64,000 nucleotides of DNA from Gordius sp. MW1. Its lineage: Eukaryota > Nematomorpha > Gordioida > Gordea > Gordiidae. The DNA is taken from positions 20,199,245-20,263,244 of the forward strand of contig OZ038528.1 in assembly GCA_964036665.1 (NCBI GenBank). The letters are read 5' to 3'. Position numbers and translations under genes: made by a program. Positions 47,723 to 58,999 of this stretch are shown here, piece by piece (within the stretch, counting starts at the first letter, position 1; the number at the start of each line of letters is the position of its first letter). Under the pieces are notes generated by a model that saw nothing but the letters and a program-made list of their open reading frames with translations, ran no database searches and had not been told where the DNA came from.

Positions 47723-48185
47723 CAAAGACTACATAGACTGCCCATGTCATATGTTACATATGGCAAATTGTGTGTGAAATTTGCCTCCATTTTGATGAAC
47801 ACTACCGTCCTATATCACATAATGGCGTTTTGCGCTGTGCCGTTTTGTTCGAACAGGAGAGGTAAAGAAAAAAAGGTTTTGATTCCATAAATAAGTAAGA
47901 TAATACAAAAATATATGATATTTTTAAAAAAATTTAATATCATTACAGTTTTTACATTTTTAATTTTTATGAAATGTGTCAATAATAAATTTTTTAAAAA
48001 TATCATATATTTTGTAATATCTTACTTATTTATGGAATCAAAACCTTTTTTCTTTACCTCTCCTGTTCGAACAAAACGGCACAGCGCAAAACGCCATTAT
48101 GTGATATAAGACGGTAGTGTTCATCAAAATGGCGGAAAAACACACACACATTTTATACCGTGATGAGCAGTCTATGTAGTCTATG
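47723..48185. mobile_element. P-superfamily foldback element carrying two THAP-start arms
   Basis: The right end, read inwards, is CATAGACTACATAGACTGCT; the left end is CAAAGACTACATAGACTGCC. GTTATGAG flanks both sides exactly (47715-47722, 48186-48193), an 8-bp duplication as in P elements. Arms of about 140 bp from 47803 to 47940 and 47985 to 48120 are inverted copies. Each encodes, reading inwards, MAFCAVPFCSNRRGKEKK, the start of a THAP zinc finger (CxxxxC near the N-terminus), ending at a GT-like site or stop. No transposase core is present. Confidence 0.85.
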
Positions 48186-48193
48186 GTTATGAG

Positions 48194-49220
48194 ACTTGAT
48201 ATACTTAAAAATAATTTATCTATTTCCTAAGAGACGTTAAAAAAGCAATATCATAAAACATTTTTAATCATAAGTATATTATTTTCCAATAAAATTTAAT
48301 AATTAAAATTGATTTGAAAAGTATGTATAAAAAATTTTTTAAGTGGCAATTTTTATAGGTTCATCAAAAATATTATGTAGAATTACAAATTTTGTTCGAC
48401 ATAGATGAATTGATAATGCCGTTATAAAATATAGATATTGGCCAGCAACCAAAATATTTATTATGCCCACGCTAAATTCTTCAAGAAAATTAACCAACCA
48501 ATTCAACAAAATATTTTAAAAGTATTTCAACTCCTTTTCTATATTAAATTTAATGATGTAAATTTGACAAATAAGTCTTAAATATCCATCCTCCTCCCTC
48601 TTTTTTATTGATTCTAGTAAAAAATCTCTTATATGCTATTAGATAATTAAAATAAAATGTTATCATTTTCTATAAGATAATTGAAATGAATGTGTTTAAT
48701 ATAGCTTGAGTATAACTTGATTGTAGATAAGCATAATAAATTATTAAAAGCTACTATGTATTGCATGATATGATGATTTCTCATATAATACTCAAAATTA
48801 ATCTTCATTTTGGCAGGCTCAATTAAATTTATTAATAGTTTTGAATTATAAATGCATTGAAATTCGTTAATATATCTTGTAAGAATAATTCTTAATAATA
48901 AAAGGATATGATCAAAATTATTGGCAAATATTAAAACGACACTATCACTAATAAATGGAAAAGCCATTATCAATCTAAGATTTCATTTTGTTAGATAGCT
49001 ATCAGATTAAATTGTCAATTAATAAAGCAATGTTTGGCTTCCCCCTCTTTAATTTATTAAAAATAAAGATGCCAATAAAACTAGGCGGCATCACAAAGCC
49101 TTATTATACATAGATTTTGAATTTTTTTACATTTTTCACACGTTTTTGTTTAATTATTTAATTTGGTTTTTTGGCATATCTAATGTAAATATACATTTCT
49201 TAGCCTCAAAAATATGATGT
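48194..49220. other. Intergenic, no gene supported
   Basis: AT-rich. A reverse-strand frame of 108 codons at 48647-48973 is unrecognised and mostly low complexity. Confidence 0.4.
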
Positions 49221-49225
49221 GTACA

Positions 49226-49500
49226 GGCGCGTAGCCAAGGGGGCGGAAAGCGGGACTTTCCTACCCCCTTAACCAAAATTTGAAATTTTTTTGATTAATT
49301 AGATTTAAATGGGTTAAAATATTATAGTTTAGTTGCATAAAAGATTCCTAAATGATAATATTTTCTGCCAGTTGAATAATTTGCATAAGGTCCATGTCCT
49401 TTTAAGGTATAAAAGCGATAGTGAATGCTCTGATTGCTGAAGAGGAGAGATTTTTCCAAAGCTGGTTATATAGCGCCTTGAAGTTTCGCATATATTGTAC
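49226..49500 (-). pseudogene. ZMYM1/TTF-type hAT fragment beside a MITE-like border
   Basis: The reverse strand near 49360-49410 reads KDMDLMQIIQLAENII, matching the KDVDLQQVIQLANKI block at 29027-29149. The left edge (GGCGCGTAGCCAAGGGGGCG, 49226-49250) looks like one end of the CATGGGCG MITE family. Stops and frame changes are present. Confidence 0.45.
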
Positions 49501-49599
49501 GCGAAGTTTATTTTTGTTAAATACATTATAAATAAAAGTGTCGAAAACTTTTTTGAATTTTTTCTCCCCCTTGAGAAAATCCTGAATTTCTTCAAAACA

Positions 49600-50930
49600 T
49601 TTAATAACTTTTTTAATGTTTCACAAAATTATAATTAATTTTATTGAAATTAACTAATATTTTATATAAGTAATAGTGTATCACAAGCCGTGCATCATTT
49701 AATAATTAATTAATTATTTGGGCCTCTTTCTAAGCAAATATTAGTAAATGTTATACCATTATTTGAATTAATTATTAAAGTCGTTTCCGCTTTGCAATGG
49801 GTCAAGGTCAATGATTGCAAAACTTATGATGGCCAAACATTATGGGCCCAGGAGCGGAGAGTTTTAAATAATTTCATTAAAATTTTTTAAAAATTTAACT
49901 TTTTTTTTCTTTTCCAATAGGCATTTTTTATTAAATGAAACTATAAAAAACTATAAAAATCATATGCGAGGTAAACATTCGAAAATTGCGATAGCGTTGA
50001 AATGACAAATAATGATTCGATTTTCTGTTTAATGAAAAAAGTTTCCCTATTGTCAGTGGTTTCTGGCAGCTATACCAAGTCCCGATTCTTTCAGAAGGGC
50101 TTGGGTTTTAGGACCTATTGTTGTAAGGGTAGTGGTCACTATAGGGGAGAAAAGCAGTGTGGAATTAAGTTCTGCGTATTCAGCGGACTTTAATCTTTCA
50201 GAATCAACAAGGGGGTCTTTGTTTTGGTTTGAGGGAGCAAAGGCGTCCGGATCCGGACAAGTGTAGTCCCATTGACATTTCTTTTAAATTAAGCTATACT
50301 TATTTTAAATATTTGGTCGAAATTTACTAATAAACAAAATATTCTATTAAATAATGATTTTATATTTTGTAACATTTTAGGTTTCTAAATGACCTCCTGT
50401 ACTATGAATAAAACTTTATGAAAAAACTTTGGCTCAATAAACAAAAGGTAGTACAATCCAATATATACTTCCTGCAGAGTTATTTCTGTCTGTCTAGCAC
50501 TTAAACGGACATCCAAGGTTGAACTTGAATTGTAAGAAACTCTGCTTGAAATACATACTATATAAATACATGTTATCAATATTAATGCAACGAAAAGTAA
50601 CTCGTACTTTGAAATTTTTATTAAATTTGAACTCAATTCGAGCTATATATCTATATTGTTTTTGGCTATTGCTTTCAGCGTTCATTGTTTTGTTGACGCA
50701 CGTTTCCTCGATAATTAATTGTGTTTTGCGATTTAAGGTTAAGTTGAGTGACCGCCTAATTTGAAATGAAAAATACAAAAAGTTAAGTGCTTTTTTGAGC
50801 CTTACAATATAATTTTATTTACAAAATTTATTGAGATAATTACTATCATTTTGTCACTTTTTAAATAACACGTTATCATTATATTATTTATCTTATATTA
50901 CAATTTGAACCATACATGTTGTCGCTTTTT
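49600..50930. other. Intergenic, no gene supported
   Basis: AT-rich. The frame at 50002-50193 and the overlapping frames on both strands at 50385-50778 are unrecognised. Confidence 0.35.
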
Positions 50931-50969
50931 GACTGGTTAAATGGATGTTATTTAAATGCTCTGTACTAA

Positions 50970-51555
50970 ATTAAGAAATGCTCAGTAAAATGTGTTCAGT
51001 AGTTTATTAAAGTGCCCAGTTAAAAATTAGAAATTGCTCAGTAAATTAACCTTAAAAAACTCAGCTTTAAATTAAAAATGCTCAGTATTTTTGCTAAATT
51101 GCTCAGTAATATAAATTCACAATTTGTAATACTAATTTATTTTGCCTTATATTTTATAAATAATATTTTAATTGGTATACAATTGTTTTTTAACAAATTA
51201 AGATCTTTGCCCCCTCTCTTTTTTTGTCCCGCTGGTTTCCCCCCCCCCTTATTTTTACCCTCTTTCTCACCGGGGGGGGGCCGGTGATTTGCCCCCTCCC
51301 CTTTTTCTCATCGGGGGGGGGGGGGGCAAATTACCCCCTCCCCTTAGCTGAAAAGAGGTCAAATTAAATTTCAGTTACTGAGCAAAAATTTATTGAGCAA
51401 CTGAACTAATGAATTAATTACTGAACAAATAATCGAATTACTGAGCATTAGATTATTTACTGAGCATTTGAATATTTTACTCAGCATTTAATTATTCTAC
51501 TGCGCAATTGTTTATTCTACTGAGCAAAAATTGATTTAAATACTGAGCACAATAA
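50970..51555. repeat. Foldback with arrays of TGCTCAGTA / TACTGAGCA
   Basis: The left arm (50970-51110) has TGCTCAGTA or close variants about every 20-40 bp. The right arm (51376-51555) has TACTGAGCA on the other strand sense, also repeated about seven times. The centre (51208-51350) is strongly strand-skewed, with C-runs and G-runs such as TTGCCCCCTCCCC. No coding content. Confidence 0.75.
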
Positions 51556-51559
51556 TTTG

Positions 51560-52335
51560 TTCTCTTAATAAATCTACAATCTTTTCAAGCTCTTGTTATA
51601 CTATTAAAAAAATTCTTGGCATGTATATGTATTTAAACTCAGAGCTCTGGGTCTTTTTGATTTTATAAGCCCTAAACCTTGACTCTTATACACAAACACA
51701 TCGTAGAGAGGCAATTTATTTGTTATGAAATTAAGCAGGGGTGAAAAGAAACGGACCGTATTGTGTGGAAGAAGTTTAAAAATGCTGTATAATGTATGTA
51801 AAAGATTGTTGGGTTTTGATTATTTTAGTAGTTTTATATAAAATATCCTAGATTATATCTTTGAGAATTTTGACACGTTTTTATGCAACAGATTTTGAGA
51901 TCAATTTGTTTTAGATGCCTGAGGTCTTCACAAACGCCAACTTCAACAATGTAAGAAAAATTTATAATCTTCCATAAGTTAAAGCTATTATTAAAAACGT
52001 GATTGTATAAAGTGAAATAACTTTGCTTTACGTTGGAAGATTAAGGGACATGAATGAAAATAAGACAGGGAGCAATTATATGTTAAAAATCCTGAGATCT
52101 ACGAAAGGTATCGGGCCATGCTTTAATTGTGTCTAAAAATAAAATAGGTCTCGAGCCGGGCTTCATACACCGATCATGTATGTTATTTTGTTCACGCCAA
52201 AATGGGACTTCCCCTTCAAATATTTAGATTCTTTATATATATTAAAATAGAGAGTTTATTTTTGATGAATATTAAAAAAGATGCTAGTTCAGCAATGAAC
52301 AAATTGCTTGTAAATTAATTTACAATAATATTTAT
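51560..52335. other. Intergenic, no gene supported
   Basis: AT-rich sequence. A short GTCTCGAGCCGGGCTTC trace at 52147 resembles the CGGCCCG repeats. No coding signal. Confidence 0.4.
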
Positions 52336-52339
52336 TTAT

Positions 52340-52850
52340 TTAAAATTTGCAGTGAATCATTTAGCCAGTTTCGCATTCATCCGTTATAAAGCAACAACCT
52401 AGTTAAAATGGCAAAAGACATTCAAAGCAGCAATTATAAATAGCAATTAACTAGAATTTAGGCCTCTGGCAGGATCAGACATATTAGATGTAAGCAACGG
52501 TATATCATTAATTTGCAGGGAATTATTTATCCAGTTTCGCAATTATCCGATATATAGCAACAACCTAAACAAGTTGCCAAAAAAAATTATTTATAAAGGT
52601 CTCAGTCGGACCCATAAACAATAATGGATATTGGGCTCGGGCGAGGTCAAGGAATTAAAGCCAACCAGCGGTCATTTGCCTCTATTTGCAAAAGCAAAAT
52701 GCATAAGTCCACAGGCATTACAAACCCGAAGTTTCCACGGCAATTATTGAAAAATTACAAGTTGGACAGGACGGACAACAAACGGACAACGGGCGGACGG
52801 ACGGACAACCAAAAGCGAGCCCATAAATTGCATAGCAATAAATATATATA
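52340..52850 (-). repeat. ATTGCTATGCAATTTATGGG dispersed repeat, long copy with duplicated tail
   Basis: Reverse complement of the unit at 25670-26035, sharing CCAACTTGTAATTTTTCAAT, CCGTGGAAACT, GCGAAACTGGATAAATAATT and the GTCC-rich block. The tail segment (CCAGTTTCGCA..ATCCG.TATA..GCAACAACCTA) occurs twice, at 52360-52415 and 52530-52570. Confidence 0.75.
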
Positions 52851-52859
52851 AAGATGTAA

Positions 52860-54055
52860 GGATATGATGGACATATTTAAAATCAATTAAATTGGGCAAA
52901 AAGTAAGGATATTTAAAGAGTTAAAATTTTGTCCCTTTTTTAAAAATCGTCTATTATAAAGATTGGTCGGAACGTTGTAATAATTATTTTTATTTATAAT
53001 CATTTTTTTATAATTTGGGTATATATGTACATTTAACATGCCCAAATAAAATTAGCTTCAACATATAATCATTAAATAATTTTTAATATTTTAAAACCAA
53101 TTTTTTTAGGCTCTAATGTAATTACAAGTGAAGTGCTAATATTATAGCAATTATTTGCACAACAAAACTTTCAAGTGGTCCATGCTTTATGACAAAAAAT
53201 CGATAAAAAAAATTGTCAACGTTCACATTAACACTCATGAGGGAATAAATTTGTTTTATTATTTACATTTTCCAATATATTTTAACAAAAAAAATCATAA
53301 ATTTAAAATTTAATTAAATATTTCTTATATTCAATCCTATATAATTAATTAAAATGATTCAAGTTATAAAATACAAACTTATTATTCTCTCTTAATTTAT
53401 CTATTCCGTGATAAGTAAGCACCACTCAGAATAGTTGTATTTAGTATAATAAAATTTAAAACAATTATAAAAAGTTCATTCGTTTTGATAATAATTTTTA
53501 CGAATATTATGATATTAATCTATTAACAAAAAATTATGTATAGGGATCTTCGCAGATTCATAAATAATATTAATTATAATATAGTAATAATTTAATAAAA
53601 TTGCATAGCAATTAATATTTAATGACTTTTTAAAACGAAGACTTAATGTTATTAAAGAAATCATATATTATAAAATTAATAATAATTCACCCTAATTTTG
53701 TGAATAAGTTAACTGCATAAAACTGTTAAATATAATCTATCTTAATAATTCGATAAAAATGTAAATAATATTATTAATTAAATTCATATAAAATTAAATA
53801 ATTGAGATAGTTTAGGATTCAAAAATATGCAAATTAATTTTTAAAACAATTTTTTTGAGCAATTATTATTACAGAGAAAAATATATAAATATAGAATGTT
53901 GTTTTGCATTGGTTCTAAAACAATTATATGGGTATTGAGCAGAAAGAAAAAATCAATTAATAGTTATTTATTATTAAATATTTATAAGTGACCTGAAAGG
54001 TGTAGTGTTAAATTATACGTGATTTAAAACACGCATTACACTATAGTAGATTATG
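52860..54055. other. No gene seen
   Basis: Very AT-rich sequence. An isolated TTGCATAGCAATTAAT at 53601 is a trace of the repeat head. Confidence 0.4.
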
Positions 54056-54061
54056 TACAAA

Positions 54062-54221
54062 TACTAGCCAAGAGGGGCAGGAGGGGCGGCTGCCCCCCTT
54101 TATATCATATTTGTTGAAATTTATTTAAATTATGGCTAAAATTTCAAGAAATGTTCATTTTGCCCCTCCCTAAATTGTATTGCCCCCCCCCCTCTGATTC
54201 TAAATCTGGCTCAGGCCCATG
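54062..54221. mobile_element. CATGGGCG-family MITE, 5' decayed
   Basis: TAGCCAAGAGGGGCAGGAGG and GGCGGCTGCCCCCC, then TTTTGCCCCTCCCTAAATTG and CTGGCTCAGGCCCATG. The family core is complete but the left terminus is lost. Confidence 0.7.
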
Positions 54222-54224
54222 AAG

Positions 54225-55400
54225 TTTTGTGTACATAAAAATAATATATTTAAAGTTTTTTTGACAACCTGTTAATATTGTATATTTAAAAATATGTTTA
54301 AAATGTTTTTAAAAATAATTTGCTAAGTTTAAGATGGGATCTAAACATATTTAGTCATAAGAATCAAATAAAATGGGCTACATTTTAATACCTTTTGTCC
54401 TTTATTCTATTTTATATTGCCAATAATTTGAATTTTATTTGTATAGGTAAAAGCTTCAAAACCGATTTAAAATTGGACGCGGAAAAATTAATTAAATATA
54501 ATCGTTTTTCGATATTTCTCTATAAGCGAAATAAAGCTAATTAATTTTTTAAACTTATATATCCGTTTAAGTTTGTTTGCTGACCTTGACTTATAGTTTT
54601 ATCCACAATTCAATTAAATTGATGATAAATTGTTTGTTTTATTTAACTTTTCCCGTGGGACCATATGCTCACACCTATTAGACTTCCAGATGAGTTTCAC
54701 GTAGAATTAGTGGAAAGTAGGTTAATAAAAAAATTAGGGGAATGGGCTATTAGGTGTTCCATAAATAAATGAACTATGTCAATTTACTGGAACAAATTGG
54801 ACAAACTATCACAATTAAAAAAGTTAATATTTTCATCGTTATTCCATAAAAAGTGCCAAAATTAATGATAAAAATTTAGCATTTGGCAAGGTTCAATCTG
54901 CCCAAAATTTCTTAGAATATTTATATAAATTGAAATTAAAATTGTTTCTAATTAGAAATTTTTTTGTCCGAAAAACCTTTTTCCTAAAAACTGTGTTGCA
55001 CTTATTTTTGGAGTTTTAGGCGTTAATTAGAGCTCGGCTCAAGCCTGACACTTTTTATTTTATTTTGCTAAACCCAATTTTTTTTTACTGAGCCCCGACC
55101 CGAGCCCGGCTTTTTCGAAATTTAAATTTATAAAATGTTTGATATTCAAAATACCTACCAGCACCTTTCATTTAACATAAAAAATTTGTCTCCTTTAATT
55201 AGCCTAAACCACAGTGGGAGACTAGTATTAGAAAAGGATGCACATGAATGACCTGGGATAAAGTTAGAATTTAGATGTGACTTTAAATCAATTCAAAATT
55301 CAAAATTTTATAACATTACATTAGTCATTCATTTTTTATAGCTTCAATTTTTCTCATTTTATTTTATTTATACTTTTTAATCTTAACAAAAATATACAAA
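54225..55400. other. Intergenic, no gene supported
   Basis: AT-rich, with a CGGCTC/GCCCG trace at 55030-55110 (TAGAGCTCGGCTCAAGCC, GAGCCCCGACCCGAGCCC) akin to the repeat at 25196. No coding signal. Confidence 0.4.
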
Positions 55401-55404
55401 TGAT

Positions 55405-55546
55405 CATGGGCGTAGCCAAGGGGGGGGGGGGGCAGGGAGAGGCGGCTACCCCCCTCTAAATCCAAAAATTTGTTGAAATTTATTAAAATTATGGCTATAA
55501 TTTCAAAATATGCTCTGCCCCTCCTTAAATCATTACTGCCCCCCTA
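55405..55546. mobile_element. CATGGGCG-family MITE, 3' decayed
   Basis: CATGGGCGTAGCCAAGGGGG, then GGCGGCTACCCCCCTCTAAA and CTGCCCCTCCTTAAATCATT. The right terminus CGCCCATG is missing. Confidence 0.75.
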
Positions 55547-56369
55547 AAATATGAAAAAAGAAAAAAATTGACCTACTTTAAATATTGAATATTTTTGCAC
55601 CACTATTTAGGAATGGCAGAGGGACCATGCTTGATACTTTTTTTCATCAGCAAGTTCTGAGCCCCCCCCCCTACCTCGTATCTGTATGTATGCCTATTGT
55701 GTCCTCATACTCAATCATAGTCAACTGCACTGCACTGCATTGCATGAGAATATTTAACGTCCTGCCCACTTAGCTATTTATGATCCCTATTCCCAACTAT
55801 CCCTATGCCATGCGTTGCGTATGTACTAACCATAGACTAATAGACTGCTCATTCACTTGAAAAAAGTGATGCCAATTTTGGCAGCCATTTGTGTTAACTA
55901 CAACGAGAGAGTCTATTCTAACGTTATAATGGGATTCTTATATACTCTCTATTTATTTAAAATTTTAATGGTTATTTTTAAAATTATTAAACTTATATTT
56001 ATGCTATATTAAAAAAAAAAAACTTGTATAGCCTATTAAAAATTATGGAAAATAATAATATATGGAAAAAAACTTTAAAAATTGATAAAAATAACACAAT
56101 TTATGGAAGATGAGCTATAATGTTTATAGCGCCATCTATAATGGATTTAAAATCGAATTCATATTTTTGTAAAAAATTTTATTTTTAAAAATCACAAAGA
56201 AGATTGTTAAAATACATAATAAAAATTGTTATTCTCCTAAAAACAAAAGTGTGAAGAGATCATCAAGCCAGCATTGATTGAACAAAAATTGTATCGTGCA
56301 TTGAATTGGTTCAATAAAGGAGTTCAACCACTAACTCCAATTTTACAAAATAAAGGATGCATTTTGAAA

Positions 56370-57098
56370 AAGATCAATTATAAATTTTGTTCATTTTTAT
56401 TCCATAAAAAAAAATTAAATATAAAATCATGTAATTATATATTGTATGAGATTCGTTGAATATATATTTAGCATTGGTAGAATTAAATTCTTAAATTAAT
56501 AGTCTAGAGCATCTTGTTTAATAAATATTGAGTCAAATAAATTACCTTTTGGAGGTGAATATAATATATCCAACTTTCTAACAAACCATTACTAAAATTA
56601 TAATGTTAACTCTTTCTTTTTAAGATCAATTATAAATTTTGTTCATTTTTATTCCATAAAAAAACAAATATAAAATCATGTAATTACATATTGTATGAGA
56701 TTCGTTGAATATATATTTAACATTGGTAGAATTAAATTCTTAAATTAATAGTCTAGAGCATTTTGTTTAATGAATATTGAGTCAAATAAATTACCTTTTG
56801 GAGGTGAATATAATATATCCAACTTTCTAACAAACCATCACTAAAATTATAATGTTAACTCTTTCTTTTTAAGATCAATTATAAATTTTGTTCATTTTTA
56901 TTCCATAAAAAAAATTAAATATAAAATCATGTAATTACATATTGTATGAGATTCGTTGAATGTATATTTAGCATTGGTAGAATTAAATTCTTAAATTAAT
57001 AGTCTAGAGCATCTTGTTTAATAAATATTGAGTCAAATAAATTACCTTTTGGAGGTGAATATAATATATCCAACTTTCTAACAAACCATTACTAAAAT
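56370..57098. repeat. ~250-bp tandem repeat inside the P-like element
   Basis: Units begin AAGATCAATTATAAATTTTG at 56370, 56622 and 56871, spacing 252 and 249 bp. They are nearly identical apart from single-base changes and small length differences in the A-run, so the expansion is recent. Confidence 0.9.
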
Positions 57099-57099
57099 T

Positions 57100-57210
57100 A
57101 TGGCTCCACAATGTAAATCAAAAGTTTGTGGGGCTCATTTTACCTCAGATTTTATTCCAACAACTCCTAAATATAAAATAAAAGATTGTATAAAAGATTT
57201 TTTACCGTTT
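57100..57210 (+). pseudogene. THAP zinc-finger fragment in the P-like element
   Basis: The frame contains SKVCGAHFTSDF and YKIKDCIKDF, matching the C-terminal half of a THAP domain (CxxHF, then the region near the AVPTxF motif). The N-terminal half is absent here, but its counterpart is present in the element at 47723. Confidence 0.65.
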
Positions 57211-57329
57211 TTTTGTATGGAAATTTCGTCAGGTGTAGATAACAAAGATGGCGGATGGTTTTGGAATCATATTGTTACATCGAATGTACGTATGATGAGC
57301 AGTCTATTAGTCTATGGTACTAACACACA

Positions 57330-58835
57330 CTAAAACTCGCAGGTACGGTCTATTGTTTTACTTTTAAACATAATCCATCATCATCAAAGCCTTTATAAAA
57401 TTTCATTTTTAAAACTACTTTTCCTACTAAAGGAATACAATCTAAAGCTATATTTTTTATGTAACCCTCGATAGTACTTGTGAAAATCTCAATCCTGAGC
57501 AGACTTGTGGTAATGGGGTAGAACTAACCCCATTCTTTAAATGATCATAACTTTGCCACAAATAAAGCAACGCATGCATTCTTTACATCTAGTTTTATAA
57601 AAGCCTCATATAGGTTTGTGTAAAAAATTATTTAATTGTAAATAATATTTATAAATATATGCATTTTACTAATTCCAAAGTATATTTATAAAAATCAAAT
57701 TGTAGCTTTATTTTGAAAATATTTTTTATTAAGATGGTTTGAAAAATACAAAAAACCTGCATTGACAATAAAATAAAAATTAGTTTTGCAATAGAAACTG
57801 TCTGAGAACACTCTTAGAAATTTTTGAGGGATGTCAGCGTTTATGGCACTCCTCTGCGGTATATAAAAAAATTGGTAAAACTTTTGGCTGGATTTTGCCT
57901 CGGGACGAGCTGACCCATTCCAAGTCCGTTTAAATTTTATTTTTTGGCCTGAGCCCTGACGGCCCTTGCAGGGCTCTAGTTAAAATGCAAAGGGAGGGGC
58001 AATCCCCCCCCCCCCCTTTATCCAAAAATTATACTAATTTCAAAAAAAGGTTCAAAATTATAAAAAAAAACTTATTGTTTTTCCTTAATTAATTGCAATA
58101 TTTTTTGCCACATTTCAAAGAATTAAGTTAGTAATTTCAAAAGGATTGCATGTTAAAATAAATTGGGAAGCGCACTTATTTTAGCGCGCTGGCAGTGTAT
58201 CTTTTTAATATACAAAAGCACTGTGATATGAAAAAATCTCTTTGTTCTCAATGTCACCTTTAGTGCTAAGACGATTCAATTAGTATTGCTTTTTAAAATT
58301 CCATAGAGGTTTTAAAGGCTATCTAAAACGTTTGCAAAAACATATTTAATCTTTTAAAAAAACTCACTATTATAAGTATCATTGCCATTAAATGAGAGTA
58401 AATTTTCCAGAAAATTTAGTTTCACATTCTTATATTAAAAATTTTTGTTATTTTTCTACACTTCATATTTGCTCCCTATTTTCGGTTTCCTTTTTAAAAT
58501 ATTTTTTAAAAATCAAATGTGAGAAGACGAATAAGTGAAAGTGTGCGCCAATTAATGGAATGTGTGCATTAGTTAATGAAATGCTAGGATGCTGATCAGC
58601 ATCGTACAGTTTCATTTGATAAGCCGATGATGAATTATAAATAGGTTTATTCAATTATCGTTATTTAACGCTTGACAGAACCTTATTAACCATGATCGAA
58701 TTGTTATTATGATTGATTCGTAATTGGTGACAACCCAATTATAAAAAATAAATTTCCGATCAAAAATTTAACACTACTGCCAAAATTTGCAATACCGGCG
58801 GAAGGGGGAAATAGGCCTTTGCCCATCCCTACATA
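57330..58835. other. Intergenic, no gene supported
   Basis: AT-rich. 57890-57975 holds GAGCCCTGACGGCCCTTGCA and GGGCTCTAG, a possible end of a CGGCCCG-type element. A C-run and G-rich stretch at 57985-58020 is like a MITE core. The short frame at 58463-58654 is unrecognised. Confidence 0.4.
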
Positions 58836-58839
58836 AAGA

Positions 58840-58990
58840 CATGGGCGTTGCCAAGAGGGTGCTGGAAGGGGCAGCTGCTCCCACTCAAAGTTTAGATTTT
58901 TCTCAAATAATAAACAAAATAACCGTTAAATTTAATAATTATTATCGAGCTTTTCGCACCGACCCAATTCAAGTCCTGTCAAGGCCTGGG
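58840..58990 (+). mobile_element. CATGGGCG-related MITE, partial
   Basis: CATGGGCGTTGCCAAGAGGG and GGGGCAGCTGCTCCCACTC match the family start, but the downstream sequence diverges and no right terminus is found. Confidence 0.5.
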
Positions 58991-58999
58991 TAAATATTA

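Larger units (their letters stand above)
55831..57316. mobile_element. P-superfamily element with THAP remnant and internal tandem repeat
   Basis: The left end is CATAGACTAATAGACTGCTC; the right end read inwards is CATAGACTAATAGACTGCTC as well. GTACTAAC flanks both sides exactly (55823-55830 and 57317-57324). A ~250-bp unit is repeated 2.9 times inside (56370-57098). Near the right end, 57100-57200 encodes QCKSKVCGAHFTSDFIP then KYKIKDCIKDF, the second half of a THAP finger (CxxHF). The transposase core is missing. Confidence 0.9.

Noticed and set aside
47815..48109. Two small overlapping genes on opposite strands
   Set aside because: They are mirror frames of the inverted arms of the P-superfamily foldback, not independent genes.
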